Source: Bacteroidota bacterium (lineage in GTDB: Bacteria > Bacteroidota > Bacteroidia > Sphingobacteriales > Sphingobacteriaceae). Taken from it: DNA of 50,217 nucleotides. Within the stretch, counting starts at the first letter, position 1. Each line of letters begins with the position of its first letter. Of the stretch, positions 23,083 to 33,020 are shown piece by piece. The stretch covers positions 1 through 50,217 of the forward strand of contig JABDBW010000008.1 of NCBI GenBank assembly GCA_013288485.1. The letters run 5' to 3'. The notes below the pieces were generated by a model. It was given only the letters and a program-made list of their open reading frames with translations, was not told where the DNA came from and did not search any database. The position numbers and the translations under genes are program-made.

Positions 23083-24774
23083 CTAATAATAAGCATTACT
23101 AATCACCCTTATCATTCCGTTGGCTTTGGTCATGATATAAAGCGTATTGGTATATTGGTCATACCCAAAGCGCAGGTTAGCCCGTTTTGCGTTGAACAAG
23201 GTGTTAATGGTAGTTTCTTTACCATTATACATTACTGTTATCTCGTGTATCTCATGGTCGGCCATGTTATTGGCCAGGTCAACATAAAATAACCTGCCTC
23301 TTACAATATCGCCAAAAATGTATTTGTTTTGCAAAGCAGTTATCGGCCCTTTGTACACATAACCGCCGCTTATGGAGTTACCGTCCATGTGGTCGTAGGT
23401 GGCAAATGGTCGTTTAAATTTATTTAGCTCGCTTTCGGAAAGCGGGTAAACTTTTTTCAGGTCCTGCACGGTATTGATACCGAAATCGCCCTCGCGGGTA
23501 CTCCACCCATAGTTACCGCCTTTTTCAACAATATCTAACTCTTCAATATTCGATTCGCCAATATCCGAAACAAACATACGGGTACCTGCCGGCGTAATGT
23601 CCCAGGCAAAACGGTGCGGGTTACGAAAACCAAGCGCGTATATCTCTTTGCGGGTAAGCGGGTTGGTATCTTTAACAAAAGGATTATCAGCCGGGATACC
23701 ATAATTACCATTCGGGCTGTTATGTCCAAGCGGGTCAATGCGGATAATTGAACCTAAAAACGATTGTTTATTATCAGCAAATTCAGGGTGCTTGATATTG
23801 TTCGACCCGCCATCGCCAATACCCATGTATAAAAGGCCGTAATTTTTATCGTCCTTTTTTAAACCCGGTATAAAATTAATTTCAGCTACGCCGTGCGCGG
23901 CGGTGGGTTCGTTAATGCGCAGCAATTCGCGACGGGTACCTTTGAATACCTTATCCTTAACATTATCCATTTTCCATTCGGTTAAAACCCATTGCAGGTC
24001 AGATTTTAACGAATCTATATAAACGTTTTCGGCGCGTTTATCCGAATGCGATTCAGAATTTGTGGTGTAAAAAAGTCCGTTATGTAAAAAATCGGGATGA
24101 AACGCAAAACTGCCCAGGCCCCAGGTTAGGCCACCTTCGGCCTTGAAAGTTTTTACATAGTTGGTTATATTCAAAAATGTATCGGCTTTGGCACCGCTTA
24201 TGCGGTAAATAACACCCAGCTGGTCGGCTACAAATAGCGTTCCGTCGGCTCCGGGGAATGGCCTTAACGTAGCTATGCCTTTATCGGGCAGGTTTTTTTT
24301 GGGCCGCGGCAGTTGGATAAAGTCTTTCAGATCAACTTTCAATCCTGATTTTTTAATGGCAGGCAAAAGCCTCCCGTCGGCAGGGCCCTCGTATTTTTCA
24401 ACTGCTAAGGCTTTATACTGGTGCAGCTTGGTTTCAGTGGCTATATAGTTTACAATGGCTTTAATTTTGGTTACGCCCAATGGAGCGAACGAAGGCATCA
24501 GCAGCTTATATCTTTTGCTCAAATTAACTGCGCGCTCCTCGCCTGAGGCTATTACTTTAGCAGGATCGCTGATAAAAGTTATCAATGTTTTTTGCGACAG
24601 CAAGGTGGTTATGCCGCCGAGGCGCGGGCCCATCCCGTCGTTGTCAAGGCTATGGCAGGTGGCGCAATTTTGGGCAAACAATTGCTTGCCCGATACCCGA
24701 TCGCGCTGTTGTGCAAATCCCGTGTTCAAATACAAACTAATATAACATAGCAGGCAAAGCAGGTATTTCATCAT
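23083..24774 (-). CDS. Cytochrome c fused to PQQ-dependent sugar dehydrogenase-like domain
   Basis: The 563-residue protein has a signal peptide to about residue 21 and a c-type cytochrome domain with CATCH (37-41) and a distal Met in LLMPSFAPLG. From about residue 150 it has a six-bladed soluble-glucose-dehydrogenase (GdhB/Hhip-like) propeller: FPGADGTLFVADQLGVIYRI, LGSFAFHPDF, LRINEPTAAHGVAEINFIPG, LYMGIGDGGSNN, IIRIDPLG, YALGFRNPHRFAWD and FVSDIGESNIEELD. Such enzymes oxidise sugars or other alcohols in the periplasm and pass electrons to the haem. Whether PQQ is used is not certain from sequence; no PQQ genes are in the window. Confidence 0.88.
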   Translation of the reverse strand: MMKYLLCLLCYISLYLNTGFAQQRDRVSGKQLFAQNCATCHSLDNDGMGPRLGGITTLLSQKTLITFISDPAKVIASGEERAVNLSKRYKLLMPSFAPLGVTKIKAIVNYIATETKLHQYKALAVEKYEGPADGRLLPAIKKSGLKVDLKDFIQLPRPKKNLPDKGIATLRPFPGADGTLFVADQLGVIYRISGAKADTFLNITNYVKTFKAEGGLTWGLGSFAFHPDFLHNGLFYTTNSESHSDKRAENVYIDSLKSDLQWVLTEWKMDNVKDKVFKGTRRELLRINEPTAAHGVAEINFIPGLKKDDKNYGLLYMGIGDGGSNNIKHPEFADNKQSFLGSIIRIDPLGHNSPNGNYGIPADNPFVKDTNPLTRKEIYALGFRNPHRFAWDITPAGTRMFVSDIGESNIEELDIVEKGGNYGWSTREGDFGINTVQDLKKVYPLSESELNKFKRPFATYDHMDGNSISGGYVYKGPITALQNKYIFGDIVRGRLFYVDLANNMADHEIHEITVMYNGKETTINTLFNAKRANLRFGYDQYTNTLYIMTKANGMIRVISNAYY

Positions 24775-24949
24775 TTTGGTAGTTATGGTGGTTTATTTGA
24801 TCACTAAAAATACTAAAAAGTGCATAAGACCCAATATTAATTTTTAGGCCGGGCAATGCAAGTCAAACAACCCCCAAGACAATTCTAAACATATAAATCT
24901 CCCATTCGGCAAATTCATCAGCATTAAATGATACCTTTACCGCCCACGC

Positions 24950-25297
24950 ATGGAAGAGAGAAAATATTTAACCACCTGGAGGCGATACATCCCCGTTATC
25001 AGGCTGCACCTGAAAAGAAGCCTTACTGCAGAGCAAAGTTTTAAACTGAATATTACTGATTTTGAATCGGCAGGCGACCGCGGAAAATCAGGTTACACGT
25101 TTAATATTACGATGGAGAACGGCAAGGTGACCAATAACATCAGCGGCTCGGCAGTAGCGCGCGATCTCTTTGAGGCACTCAAAACCGACGATGCTATAAA
25201 AGCAATGCTGCAGGATAAAAGCATAAAAATAAGTGTAGGCAAATCCTTTTTGCTGAGTATAAAAACAAGCCCCATATCCGTTTTTAAAGAAGTGTAA
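24950..25297 (+). CDS. Small protein of unknown function
   Basis: The 115-residue soluble protein is not recognised. It has a basic N-terminus (RRYIPVIRLHLKR), a strand-turn-strand core FKLNITDFESAGDRGKSGYTFNITMENGKVTN, a helix with ARDLFEALKTDDAIKAML, and a final IKISVGKSFLLSIKTS strand. No signal peptide or membrane segment is present. TACCTTTA upstream (near 24927-24934) is a 7-of-8 match to the -7 box. It may share a unit with the following lipoprotein gene, but a promoter candidate lies in between. Confidence 0.65.
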   Translation: MEERKYLTTWRRYIPVIRLHLKRSLTAEQSFKLNITDFESAGDRGKSGYTFNITMENGKVTNNISGSAVARDLFEALKTDDAIKAMLQDKSIKISVGKSFLLSIKTSPISVFKEV

Positions 25298-25307
25298 AAA
25301 CTTAAGC

Positions 25308-25340
25308 TGTTGTATATTAAAACTTTATTATTTAGTTTTA
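25308..25340 (+). promoter_or_regulatory. Candidate promoter of the SnoaL-like lipoprotein
   Basis: TGTTG (25308-25312) is followed after 20 bases by TAGTTTTA (25333-25340), a 7-of-8 match to TAnnTTTG. The ATG is 24 bases further on. Confidence 0.35.
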
Positions 25341-25363
25341 TAAAAAACTTAACCCACAACAAC

Positions 25364-25894
25364 ATGAAAAAACTGATCTTCGGTGTGGCTATTGCCGCGC
25401 TTTTCCTTTCTGCCTGTAACAACAAATCTGCAACAACTTCATCAGCAGCCGATAGTGCGGCGATGATGACGGCAAAAAATAAACAAACCGCTTTAAATTC
25501 AGAAATTGCTTTTAGTAAAGGTGATGTAGCGGCAGCGTTTAAAGATTATTCATCGGATTTTGTGGAATATGGGGACGGAACAAGTAAGCCAAAAAAAAAT
25601 CAGGATTCCCTGAAAATTGAAACCAAAGAGTTTTTTGCTGCATTCCCTGATTTTAAGGGCGATAAAATTCACGCTGTGGCCGAAGGCGATACCGTAATGA
25701 TAAGTGGCATTTGGACCGGGACTTTTAAAAAAGAATATATGAAGATGAAAGCAACAGGAAAATCATTCAAAGTACCGGATGTTGATATTTACACATTCAA
25801 TAAAGCCGGAAAAATAACTTCGCATAGTGATATTCAATCAGAAGCTACCTTTTTATACCAGTTAGGTGTGCCTATGCCCCCAAAAAAGAAATAA
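25364..25894 (+). CDS. SnoaL-like / ester-cyclase-fold lipoprotein
   Basis: The ATG at 25364 gives a 176-residue lipoprotein: MKKLIFGVAIAALFLSAC with the lipobox cysteine at 18, then a Ser/Ala-rich linker. The mature domain has the SnoaL-like (NTF2-fold) pattern: an N-terminal helix with ALNSEIAFSKGDVAAAFKDY, DFVEYGDG, TKEFFAAFPDFKGDKIHAVAEGDTVMISGIWTGTF, and VPDVDIYTFNKAGKITSHSDIQ. This family includes polyketide cyclases and many proteins of unknown role; extracellular lipoprotein forms are common in Bacteroidota. An earlier in-frame start is not preferred because it would precede the signal peptide. Confidence 0.82.
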   Translation: MKKLIFGVAIAALFLSACNNKSATTSSAADSAAMMTAKNKQTALNSEIAFSKGDVAAAFKDYSSDFVEYGDGTSKPKKNQDSLKIETKEFFAAFPDFKGDKIHAVAEGDTVMISGIWTGTFKKEYMKMKATGKSFKVPDVDIYTFNKAGKITSHSDIQSEATFLYQLGVPMPPKKK

Positions 25895-25912
25895 ACATAC
25901 TTATTCTGCATA

Positions 25913-25955
25913 AAAAGCGGATGACCGGCCCTGTCATCCGCTTTTTTGTTTTTTT
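25913..25955 (+). terminator. Intrinsic terminator
   Basis: AAAAGCGGATGAC (25913-25925) pairs perfectly with GTCATCCGCTTTT (25933-25945) around the loop CGGCCCT, followed by a long T-rich tail. It directly follows the lipoprotein gene. Confidence 0.9.
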
Positions 25956-26060
25956 AGGGGCGATATTGCTTTATTAATTATACATTTAAAAAACAATTGA
26001 AACAGTTCTGTTAATTAATAGTTGTATCTAAAAACACACAAGATTTTATCACCCGCTCTA

Positions 26061-29000
26061 ATGGATAAAGCGAGCCAAGAGGACGCTTCAAAATTTCAAT
26101 TTCCCGTAGTGGGCATTGGCGCCTCCGCAGGCGGGCTGGATGCAGTACGGTCTTTTTTAAAGGCGCTGCCTGCCAAACCCGGCATGGCGTTTGTTTTTAT
26201 CCAGCATTTAAGCCCTAAACATGAGAGTATTTTGCCCGAGATACTTCAAAAGGTAGCCCCTTTCCCCGTTCATCAAATTACCAATAATATACACCTTGAT
26301 CCGGATAATTTATACATTATACCTGAAAATAAAATAGTGACCGCTACTGATGGTGTACTCAAACTGGCGCCATTAGACGAAAAAAACAAAAAGGGCAATA
26401 CCATTGATCTTTTCTTTTCCTCGTTAGGGGTGGTGCATCAAAGTTATGCCATAGGGGTCGTATTATCGGGCGCTTTAAGCGATGGTACGGTTGGCCTGCA
26501 GGTTATTAAATCATACGGGGGCTTAACCTTCGCGCAGGATGAAGGTTCGGCCGCGTTTGACAGTATGCCCAAAAGCGCTGTTAAAGGCGGGGCGGTTGAT
26601 TTTGTTTTATCTCCTGCAAAGATCGCCGAACATCTTGTTGCTATTAATCATGCTTTTCATACCGATTATTCCTCCAAAGAAATAGCTGATACTATGCCGC
26701 AGCAGGATAACGAAACTTTTAAACAAATACTTACTGTATTGCGTGTGCGCAGGGGCGTTGATTTTACCTATTATAAACAAAGCACCTTAAAGCGCCGCAT
26801 CATAAGGCGCATGGCGCTTAATAAAATAGAAAAGCCGGTTAATTACCTGAATTATCTGCGTGAGAACAAGAACGAGCAGGATGCCTTATATAATGATATG
26901 CTGATATCGGTCACTAATTTTTTTCGCGACACGCAAAGCTTTGAGGTTTTATGCAGTTCGATATTTCCTATATTGGTTAGCAAAAAAACCATCAATGAAC
27001 CATTAAGGATATGGATAGCCGGATGCGCTACGGGCGAAGAAGCCTACTCCATAGCGATATGCCTGCAGGAGCAATTGGGAGATAAAGCCGCTGCTATGAA
27101 GATACAGATATTCGCTACTGATATTTCTGAAATAGCTATTGCCAAGGCTCGCACAGGAATTTACAGCCAGACAGAATTGAATGGACTATCTTCATCAAGG
27201 CTGCAACAGTTTTTTACCAAAATGGACGGTAATTACCAGGTAAACAAAATTATTCGTGATATGTGCGTATTCGCGCACCATAATTTGCTGAAGGACCCTC
27301 CTTTTTCCAAGATCGACCTGGTTAGCTGCCGGAATGTGCTGATATACCTTGAACCCGTTTTACAAAAAAGGGCATTAACCACTTTTCATTATTCATTAAA
27401 TGAAGACGGTTATTTGGTGCTGGGCAAATCAGAGACCATTGGGAACAATACCGATATTTTTAAATCTTATAATTCTACTGAAAAGATATACAGCAGGAAA
27501 GGCCCGTTAGGCCGGTTTATGACCGTGAATTCTCCCGGCAGGGAAAAAACGTTCAGGGAAATTGATAAAAGCGTTCAAAAGGAAAGCGAGAACAAGGATA
27601 TTTTTAAAGTGGCCGACGAGGCCATGCTTGCCAATTTTATGCCGGCCAGCGTACTGGTTAATGATAAATTTGATATCGTTCAGTTCCGCGGGTCTACAGA
27701 AGCATGGCTTACTCCCCCGGCGGGGAAACCCAGTTACAATATATTAAAAATGGCACGCGAGGGCCTGGGGTTCGAATTGCGTAATATGCTGCACATGGCT
27801 AAAAAAACAGATCTCGCGGTACGTAAGTTTGCTGTTTTTTTTAAGCTGAACGACCTGCAGCATTTTGTTAATATACAGGTTGTCAGGCTTCCCGAAGCAG
27901 CCGAACCGCATTACCTGGTTGTTTTTCAGCCCGCATCATCAACCGGTATTCAAACCGGGATGTTTGATACGGGCCAGGCAACGGAAGATATGAACTATAA
28001 TGCCTCTGAATTGCGTATAGAGCAGTTAGAAAGAGAACTTATGCAGACGAGGGCCGATATGCGCGTGATATCAGAAGAGCAGGAAACAGCCAACGAGGAA
28101 CTGCAAAGCGCAAACGAAGAACTGCTATCAGGCAGTGAAGAACTGCAAAGCCTGAACGAAGAGTTGGAAACCTCTAAAGAAGAATTGCAAAGCACCAACG
28201 AAGAGATCATCATAGTGAATAAGGAATTACTGGACAGGAATGAACAGTTAAATAATACCCGGCTATACGCAGAGGGCATTGTAAATACCATCCGTGATTC
28301 GCTAATTATCCTCGACAAGGACATGCGGATAAAACGCGCCACGGGAGGGTTTCATGAGAAATTTAATATTACCGAAAAAGAAACCGAAGGACATTATATA
28401 TATGAATTAGCCAACCATCAATGGGATATCCCCGAGCTACGGGAATTATTAGAGAAAGTGCTTCCTGCAAAAAAGGAGTTGGCTGATGTTGAAATTACGC
28501 CAACCTTTCCCCTTATTGGCAAAAGGATCATCCGCATTAACGCCCGCGAAATTGATAATATAAATAGCGAAAAACTCATTTTGCTGGCCATAGAAGATAT
28601 TACTGATAAACGTAAGGTTGAAGAAGGATTAGCCGAGGCAGAACGTTTATTAATGGAAAGCAAGGAACGGCTGAAATTCGCAGTTGATTCGGCAGGGTTA
28701 GGCACGTGGGATTATGACCCGCAAACCAAAGAGTTAATATGGGACAAACGCTGTAAAGAAATATTCGGCTTATCGCAATCGGGCCATATTGATATGGCGG
28801 CTTTTTTAGAATTGATCCATCCGGATGACCGGATACGGGTTAAAAATAGCATTCGTGTTACACTAAGTGATAAAAATTCGGGCGAGTTTGACCTGGAGTT
28901 CCGTACCGTACCTGTCCATAATAAAATTAAATGGCTGAAGGCTAAGGGCCGGGCTTATTTTAATGAAAAAGGCGCCGCCATCCGCTTTATAGGGACATTG

Positions 29001-29735
29001 CTGGACATTACCGTTCAAAAACTGATAGACGAAGCTACCCGCGACCTGCTGAATAAAAAAGATGAATTTATAAGCATTGCCAGCCATGAATTAAAAACCC
29101 CTATTACCAGCCTTAAAGCGGCGCTGCAAATGATAGAGCGGATTACCTCGAAAAAGGAAGAAATGAAACTGGCCCATTCTTTTGTACAGAAGGGCATTAA
29201 ACAGGTTGATAAATTAATTGAACTGATAAAGGACCTGTTGGAAGTTACCAAGATACAGGCCGGCAAACTGGAATTAAAGAAAACCCATTTTATATTGGGT
29301 GAATTATTAAAAGAATGTTGCGATGATATGCATGCACAGTCTGACCAGCACCACCTGATCATTGAAGGCGATACCAATATTGGCGTTTATGCCGACAGGA
29401 ACCGCATAGAACAGGTAATGATAAACCTTATCACCAATGCCATTAAATATTCTCCGGGGGCCGACAAAGTTGTTGTTAAAGTTACAGAATCAGACCATGC
29501 AGTAAAGGTGGCCATTACCGATTTTGGCATTGGCATACCCCAGGATAAATTGCAGTTCCTGTTCGACAGATTTTACCGGGTTGATGATAGCTCGCAAAGA
29601 TATTCGGGCCTGGGCCTGGGCCTGTATATTTCGGCAGAGATCGTGAGGCGGCATGAGGGCCAGATAGATATTGAAAGTACCCCGGGCAAAGGATCAACCT
29701 TTTGGTTTACCATTCCTGAATCAAACGCGGAGTAG
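26061..29735 (+). CDS. CheB-CheR-PAS-histidine kinase hybrid
   Basis: With the ATG at 26061 (a TTG 13 codons upstream is less likely) the protein has 1224 residues. Domains in order: a CheB methylesterase domain with catalytic Ser22 (GIGASAGG), His49 and Asp141, without a receiver; a CheR methyltransferase domain (about 215-460) with IAGCATGEEAYSIA and SCRNVLIYL; a heptad coiled coil (about 645-735, repeats of EELQSxNEEL); two PAS domains (about 735-845 and 870-990); and a HisKA domain (SHELKTP, His near 1007) with HATPase_c (NLITNAIKYS, DFGIGIP, GLGLGLYIS). No MCP, CheA, CheW or response regulator gene is nearby. It probably couples methyl-group chemistry or a PAS signal to phosphotransfer; partners are unknown. 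Confidence 0.95.
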   Translation: MDKASQEDASKFQFPVVGIGASAGGLDAVRSFLKALPAKPGMAFVFIQHLSPKHESILPEILQKVAPFPVHQITNNIHLDPDNLYIIPENKIVTATDGVLKLAPLDEKNKKGNTIDLFFSSLGVVHQSYAIGVVLSGALSDGTVGLQVIKSYGGLTFAQDEGSAAFDSMPKSAVKGGAVDFVLSPAKIAEHLVAINHAFHTDYSSKEIADTMPQQDNETFKQILTVLRVRRGVDFTYYKQSTLKRRIIRRMALNKIEKPVNYLNYLRENKNEQDALYNDMLISVTNFFRDTQSFEVLCSSIFPILVSKKTINEPLRIWIAGCATGEEAYSIAICLQEQLGDKAAAMKIQIFATDISEIAIAKARTGIYSQTELNGLSSSRLQQFFTKMDGNYQVNKIIRDMCVFAHHNLLKDPPFSKIDLVSCRNVLIYLEPVLQKRALTTFHYSLNEDGYLVLGKSETIGNNTDIFKSYNSTEKIYSRKGPLGRFMTVNSPGREKTFREIDKSVQKESENKDIFKVADEAMLANFMPASVLVNDKFDIVQFRGSTEAWLTPPAGKPSYNILKMAREGLGFELRNMLHMAKKTDLAVRKFAVFFKLNDLQHFVNIQVVRLPEAAEPHYLVVFQPASSTGIQTGMFDTGQATEDMNYNASELRIEQLERELMQTRADMRVISEEQETANEELQSANEELLSGSEELQSLNEELETSKEELQSTNEEIIIVNKELLDRNEQLNNTRLYAEGIVNTIRDSLIILDKDMRIKRATGGFHEKFNITEKETEGHYIYELANHQWDIPELRELLEKVLPAKKELADVEITPTFPLIGKRIIRINAREIDNINSEKLILLAIEDITDKRKVEEGLAEAERLLMESKERLKFAVDSAGLGTWDYDPQTKELIWDKRCKEIFGLSQSGHIDMAAFLELIHPDDRIRVKNSIRVTLSDKNSGEFDLEFRTVPVHNKIKWLKAKGRAYFNEKGAAIRFIGTLLDITVQKLIDEATRDLLNKKDEFISIASHELKTPITSLKAALQMIERITSKKEEMKLAHSFVQKGIKQVDKLIELIKDLLEVTKIQAGKLELKKTHFILGELLKECCDDMHAQSDQHHLIIEGDTNIGVYADRNRIEQVMINLITNAIKYSPGADKVVVKVTESDHAVKVAITDFGIGIPQDKLQFLFDRFYRVDDSSQRYSGLGLGLYISAEIVRRHEGQIDIESTPGKGSTFWFTIPESNAE

Positions 29736-29775
29736 TTGGCAAAATATTTAAGTTAAAAGAGGTTGTATTATTTTA

Positions 29776-29863
29776 CTCCTTTGTGATCTCCGTGACTTTC
29801 TCAGTGCCCTCTGTGGTAAAATTAACCGCAGAGGGCGCAAAGGTTTACACAAAGTGCACTGAG
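29776..29863. repeat. Intergenic word repeat (CTCTGTGGT / ACCGCAGAG type)
   Basis: CTCCTTTGTGATCTCCGTGACTTTCTC... (29776-29817) carries the word C-TTTGTG/CTCTGTGG several times. It is answered by ACCGCAGAGGGC-CAAAGG-TTTACACAAAGTGCACTGAG (29825-29863), its imperfect reverse complement. It lies in the 141-base space between two convergent genes and could fold on either strand. It closely resembles a CTCTGTGG repeat type seen in many bacterial genomes. Confidence 0.85.
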
Positions 29864-29876
29864 TAGAATTTTTATT

Positions 29877-32800
29877 TTATCCCCTCACCGCCCCTATCTT
29901 TTTCAATAGCCTCCTGTTTTCCCGTTTATGTATCAACTGGTGCACCAGCGCGTAAATAACCGGCAATATCAATAAAGTGAGGATGGTTGAAGTAACCAGC
30001 CCGCCAATAACCACCACCGCCAGCGGCTTTTGGGTTTCAGAACCTATACCGGTTGATATAGCTGCCGGCATTAAACCGAGGGCCGCCATTAGAGCCGTCA
30101 TGATCACCGGGCGTACACGCGACAGTACACCGTCTAATATAGCCTTGTCCAACGGGATACCTTCCTGCAGGTTTTTGCGGAAAACAGAGATCAGGATAAC
30201 ACCGTTCTGTATACAAACCCCAAACAACGCGATAAACCCAATGCCTGCCGAAATACTAAAGTTAATACCTGTAATATAAAGGGCCAGTATACCCCCGATC
30301 AGGGCAAAAGGCACATTCATGATCACCAGTGAAGCATCTTTAACATTCCCGAATGTGATGAACAGGATCAAAAAGATAACCAGCAAACAAATGGGCACCA
30401 CGTGCGACAGTGTTTTTGATGCGCGCGTCTGGTTCTCAAACTCACCTACCCATTGTGTAGAATAACCCTGGTCGAGTTTAACCAGCTTATTTACTTTTTG
30501 CTGCGCCTCGGCTATGGTGCTGCCCAGGTCGCGGCCCCTGTTGGAGAATTTTACGGCTATATGGCGCGTATTATTGTCGCGGTAAATAAACGCGGGGCCG
30601 GTTAATATTTTTATATCGGCAATTTCTTTGATCGCTATTTTCGAACCGCTTAGCGTTGGCACCATCAGGTTCTCTATCTTATCCTGTGTATCGCGAAATT
30701 GTTTCTGATACCTTACGCGGATATCGAACCGGCGTTCGCCCTCATACAATTCGGTTGCCGCCTTACCGCCAATAGCCATTTCAATTACCGCGTTGGCATC
30801 GGCTGTTGATACGCCGTAAAGCGCCATTTTACGCTGATCGAGTTCGATCCTGAACTCGGGCTGACCGAGGTTGCGTAAAACACCCAGGTCATCAATCCCT
30901 TTTACCGTTTTTAAAACTTTTAATACTTCGTCGGCTTTCTCATCAAGCGTATTAAAATCAGGGCCAAATATATTTACCGCGAGCGAGGCGTTTACCCCTG
31001 CAACGGCCTCTTCCACATTATCACGTATGGGCTGCGAATAATTGAATACCGCTCCCGGTATTTTTTTTAACTGCACATCCATATCGCTAATGATATCATC
31101 TTCTGACACACCTTTGGGCCATTCCTTTTTATCTTTCAGGTCAACCTGTATCTGCACATCAAAAAAACCTTTGGGGTCGGTGCCGTCATTCGTGCGCCCC
31201 ACCTGGGCCAGTGTTTGTTTTACCTCGGGAAATCTTCGCAGTATCTGCACCATTTTTTGGTTAATGCTTTCCGCTTCGGGTAATGAAACGCTCATAGGTA
31301 GTTCGGCTTCCACCCATAGGGCGCCTTCATTTAACTCGGGTAAAAACTCTGTCCCTAAAAACCGGGCCGAAAAGAAAGTAACAGTCATAATAAGTACAGC
31401 CACGCTTATACTGGTTTTAGGATGTTTATACGTATAACCAAACATCCTGCGAATGCCATTCTCAAAAAAACTTACTACCGGGTTATGCTTTTCTTTTACA
31501 TTTTTATTAAGCAGGATGCTCGATAAAGCAGGTACCAGCGTTAACGTAAATATTAACGCGCCCAGTAAAGCAAAGCCCAGTGTATAGGCCAGCGGCGAAA
31601 ACATTTTACCCTCTACCTTTTGGAAAGCGAAAATGGGTATTAAACAAGTTATAATTATCAGTTTAGAGAAAAATATGGCTTTGCCCATTTCGGTCCCAAC
31701 GTTTTTAAACAAGCCCAGTTTAGCCAGTTTATTAAATTTTTCCATTCCTGCTTCTTTGGCTTTATGGTCAAGCGCCACATAAAGCCCCTCTACCATCACC
31801 ACAGCACCGTCTATAATTATACCAAAATCAACCGCGCCCATTGATAGCAGGTTGGCGCTCATACCCTTAATGCGCATACATATAAAAGCGAATAGCAGCG
31901 ATAACGGGATAATTATAGCTACCGTAAGCGTAGTGCGCCAATCGGCCATAAACAGGAACACAATAACTGTAACCAGCACAATACCTTCCAGTAAATTATG
32001 AATTACAGTTTCCGTACAATAATCCATCAGGTTGGTACGGTCGTAAAAGGTATCTATTTTTACCCCTTTGGGCAGTATATTATCATTCAAGTCTTTTACT
32101 TTGGCCCTTACGCCATTAAGTACATCAGCCGGATTTTCACCCTTTCGCATTACAACAATACCCTCCAGCACATCTTTCTCATCGTCCCTGCTCACCTGCC
32201 CCAGGCGCGGCAAACCCGCCTCTTTTATTTCTGCAACATCTTTGGTTAGTATAGGTACGTTATTCACGTTTTTAACGATGATATTTTGCATCTCATCAAT
32301 ATTGTTAATGAGCCCAATACCCCGCACCACGTAAGCCTGGTCATTCTTTTCTATAGCGTCACCCCCAACATTAATATTGCTCCGGTTAATGGCGTTATAA
32401 ACGTCGAGCGATGTGAGGCCGTATTTTTGCAGTAACGCGGGGTTAACGCTTACCTCGTACGCTTTTTCTTCACCGCCAAAGCTATTTACATCAGCAACTC
32501 CGGGTACCGATTTAAACTGGCGGTCAAGCACCCAATCCTGTATGGCGGTAAGTTCCCGCAGCGATGTTGTCTTACTTTTTAAGGTGTACCGATAAATTTC
32601 GCCCGTTGGGCCATACGGGGGTTCAATTTCGGGCTTCACCCCGTCGGGGAGGTCAGCATTTACCAGCCTGCTCAATACCTGCTGGCGGGCAAAGGCATCG
32701 TCCACATCATCATCAAAAATAATGCGGGTATAGGATAGCCCGAATGCCGAAGTAGTACGCAGGTTTGATTTTTTTTGAACCGAGTTTAATACCGTTTCAA

Positions 32801-33014
32801 TAGGAATGGTTATAAATTTTTCTACCTCTTCCGCGCTTCTTCCGGGCCATTGGGCAATAATAATGATCTGTGTATTGGTTACGTCAGGAAAGGTTTCAAT
32901 AGGTGTATTGCTGTAACTCCACACTCCTATCACCACCAAAATAGCGGTCATGAAGAACACAAAATAACGGTGCCTTAGTGAAAAGTAAATTATATTTTTA
33001 ATGAATTTATTCAT
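29877..33014 (-). CDS. Heavy-metal efflux RND transporter (CzcA/CusA family)
   Basis: This is the inner-membrane proton-driven pump of a tripartite exporter. The 1045-residue protein has the usual 12 helices and two large periplasmic loops. The opening FSLRHRYFVFFMTAILVVIG and ETFPDVTNTQ are family hallmarks. In helix 4, VDFGIIIDGAVVMVEG matches the DFGIIVDGA pattern of the Zn/Co/Cd (HME1-like) branch. The copper/silver branch has a different motif here, so divalent metals are the likelier cargo. It is the last gene of a tolC-like, adaptor and pump unit. Confidence 0.93.
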   Translation of the reverse strand: MNKFIKNIIYFSLRHRYFVFFMTAILVVIGVWSYSNTPIETFPDVTNTQIIIIAQWPGRSAEEVEKFITIPIETVLNSVQKKSNLRTTSAFGLSYTRIIFDDDVDDAFARQQVLSRLVNADLPDGVKPEIEPPYGPTGEIYRYTLKSKTTSLRELTAIQDWVLDRQFKSVPGVADVNSFGGEEKAYEVSVNPALLQKYGLTSLDVYNAINRSNINVGGDAIEKNDQAYVVRGIGLINNIDEMQNIIVKNVNNVPILTKDVAEIKEAGLPRLGQVSRDDEKDVLEGIVVMRKGENPADVLNGVRAKVKDLNDNILPKGVKIDTFYDRTNLMDYCTETVIHNLLEGIVLVTVIVFLFMADWRTTLTVAIIIPLSLLFAFICMRIKGMSANLLSMGAVDFGIIIDGAVVMVEGLYVALDHKAKEAGMEKFNKLAKLGLFKNVGTEMGKAIFFSKLIIITCLIPIFAFQKVEGKMFSPLAYTLGFALLGALIFTLTLVPALSSILLNKNVKEKHNPVVSFFENGIRRMFGYTYKHPKTSISVAVLIMTVTFFSARFLGTEFLPELNEGALWVEAELPMSVSLPEAESINQKMVQILRRFPEVKQTLAQVGRTNDGTDPKGFFDVQIQVDLKDKKEWPKGVSEDDIISDMDVQLKKIPGAVFNYSQPIRDNVEEAVAGVNASLAVNIFGPDFNTLDEKADEVLKVLKTVKGIDDLGVLRNLGQPEFRIELDQRKMALYGVSTADANAVIEMAIGGKAATELYEGERRFDIRVRYQKQFRDTQDKIENLMVPTLSGSKIAIKEIADIKILTGPAFIYRDNNTRHIAVKFSNRGRDLGSTIAEAQQKVNKLVKLDQGYSTQWVGEFENQTRASKTLSHVVPICLLVIFLILFITFGNVKDASLVIMNVPFALIGGILALYITGINFSISAGIGFIALFGVCIQNGVILISVFRKNLQEGIPLDKAILDGVLSRVRPVIMTALMAALGLMPAAISTGIGSETQKPLAVVVIGGLVTSTILTLLILPVIYALVHQLIHKRENRRLLKKIGAVRG

Positions 33015-33020
33015 TTTCTG

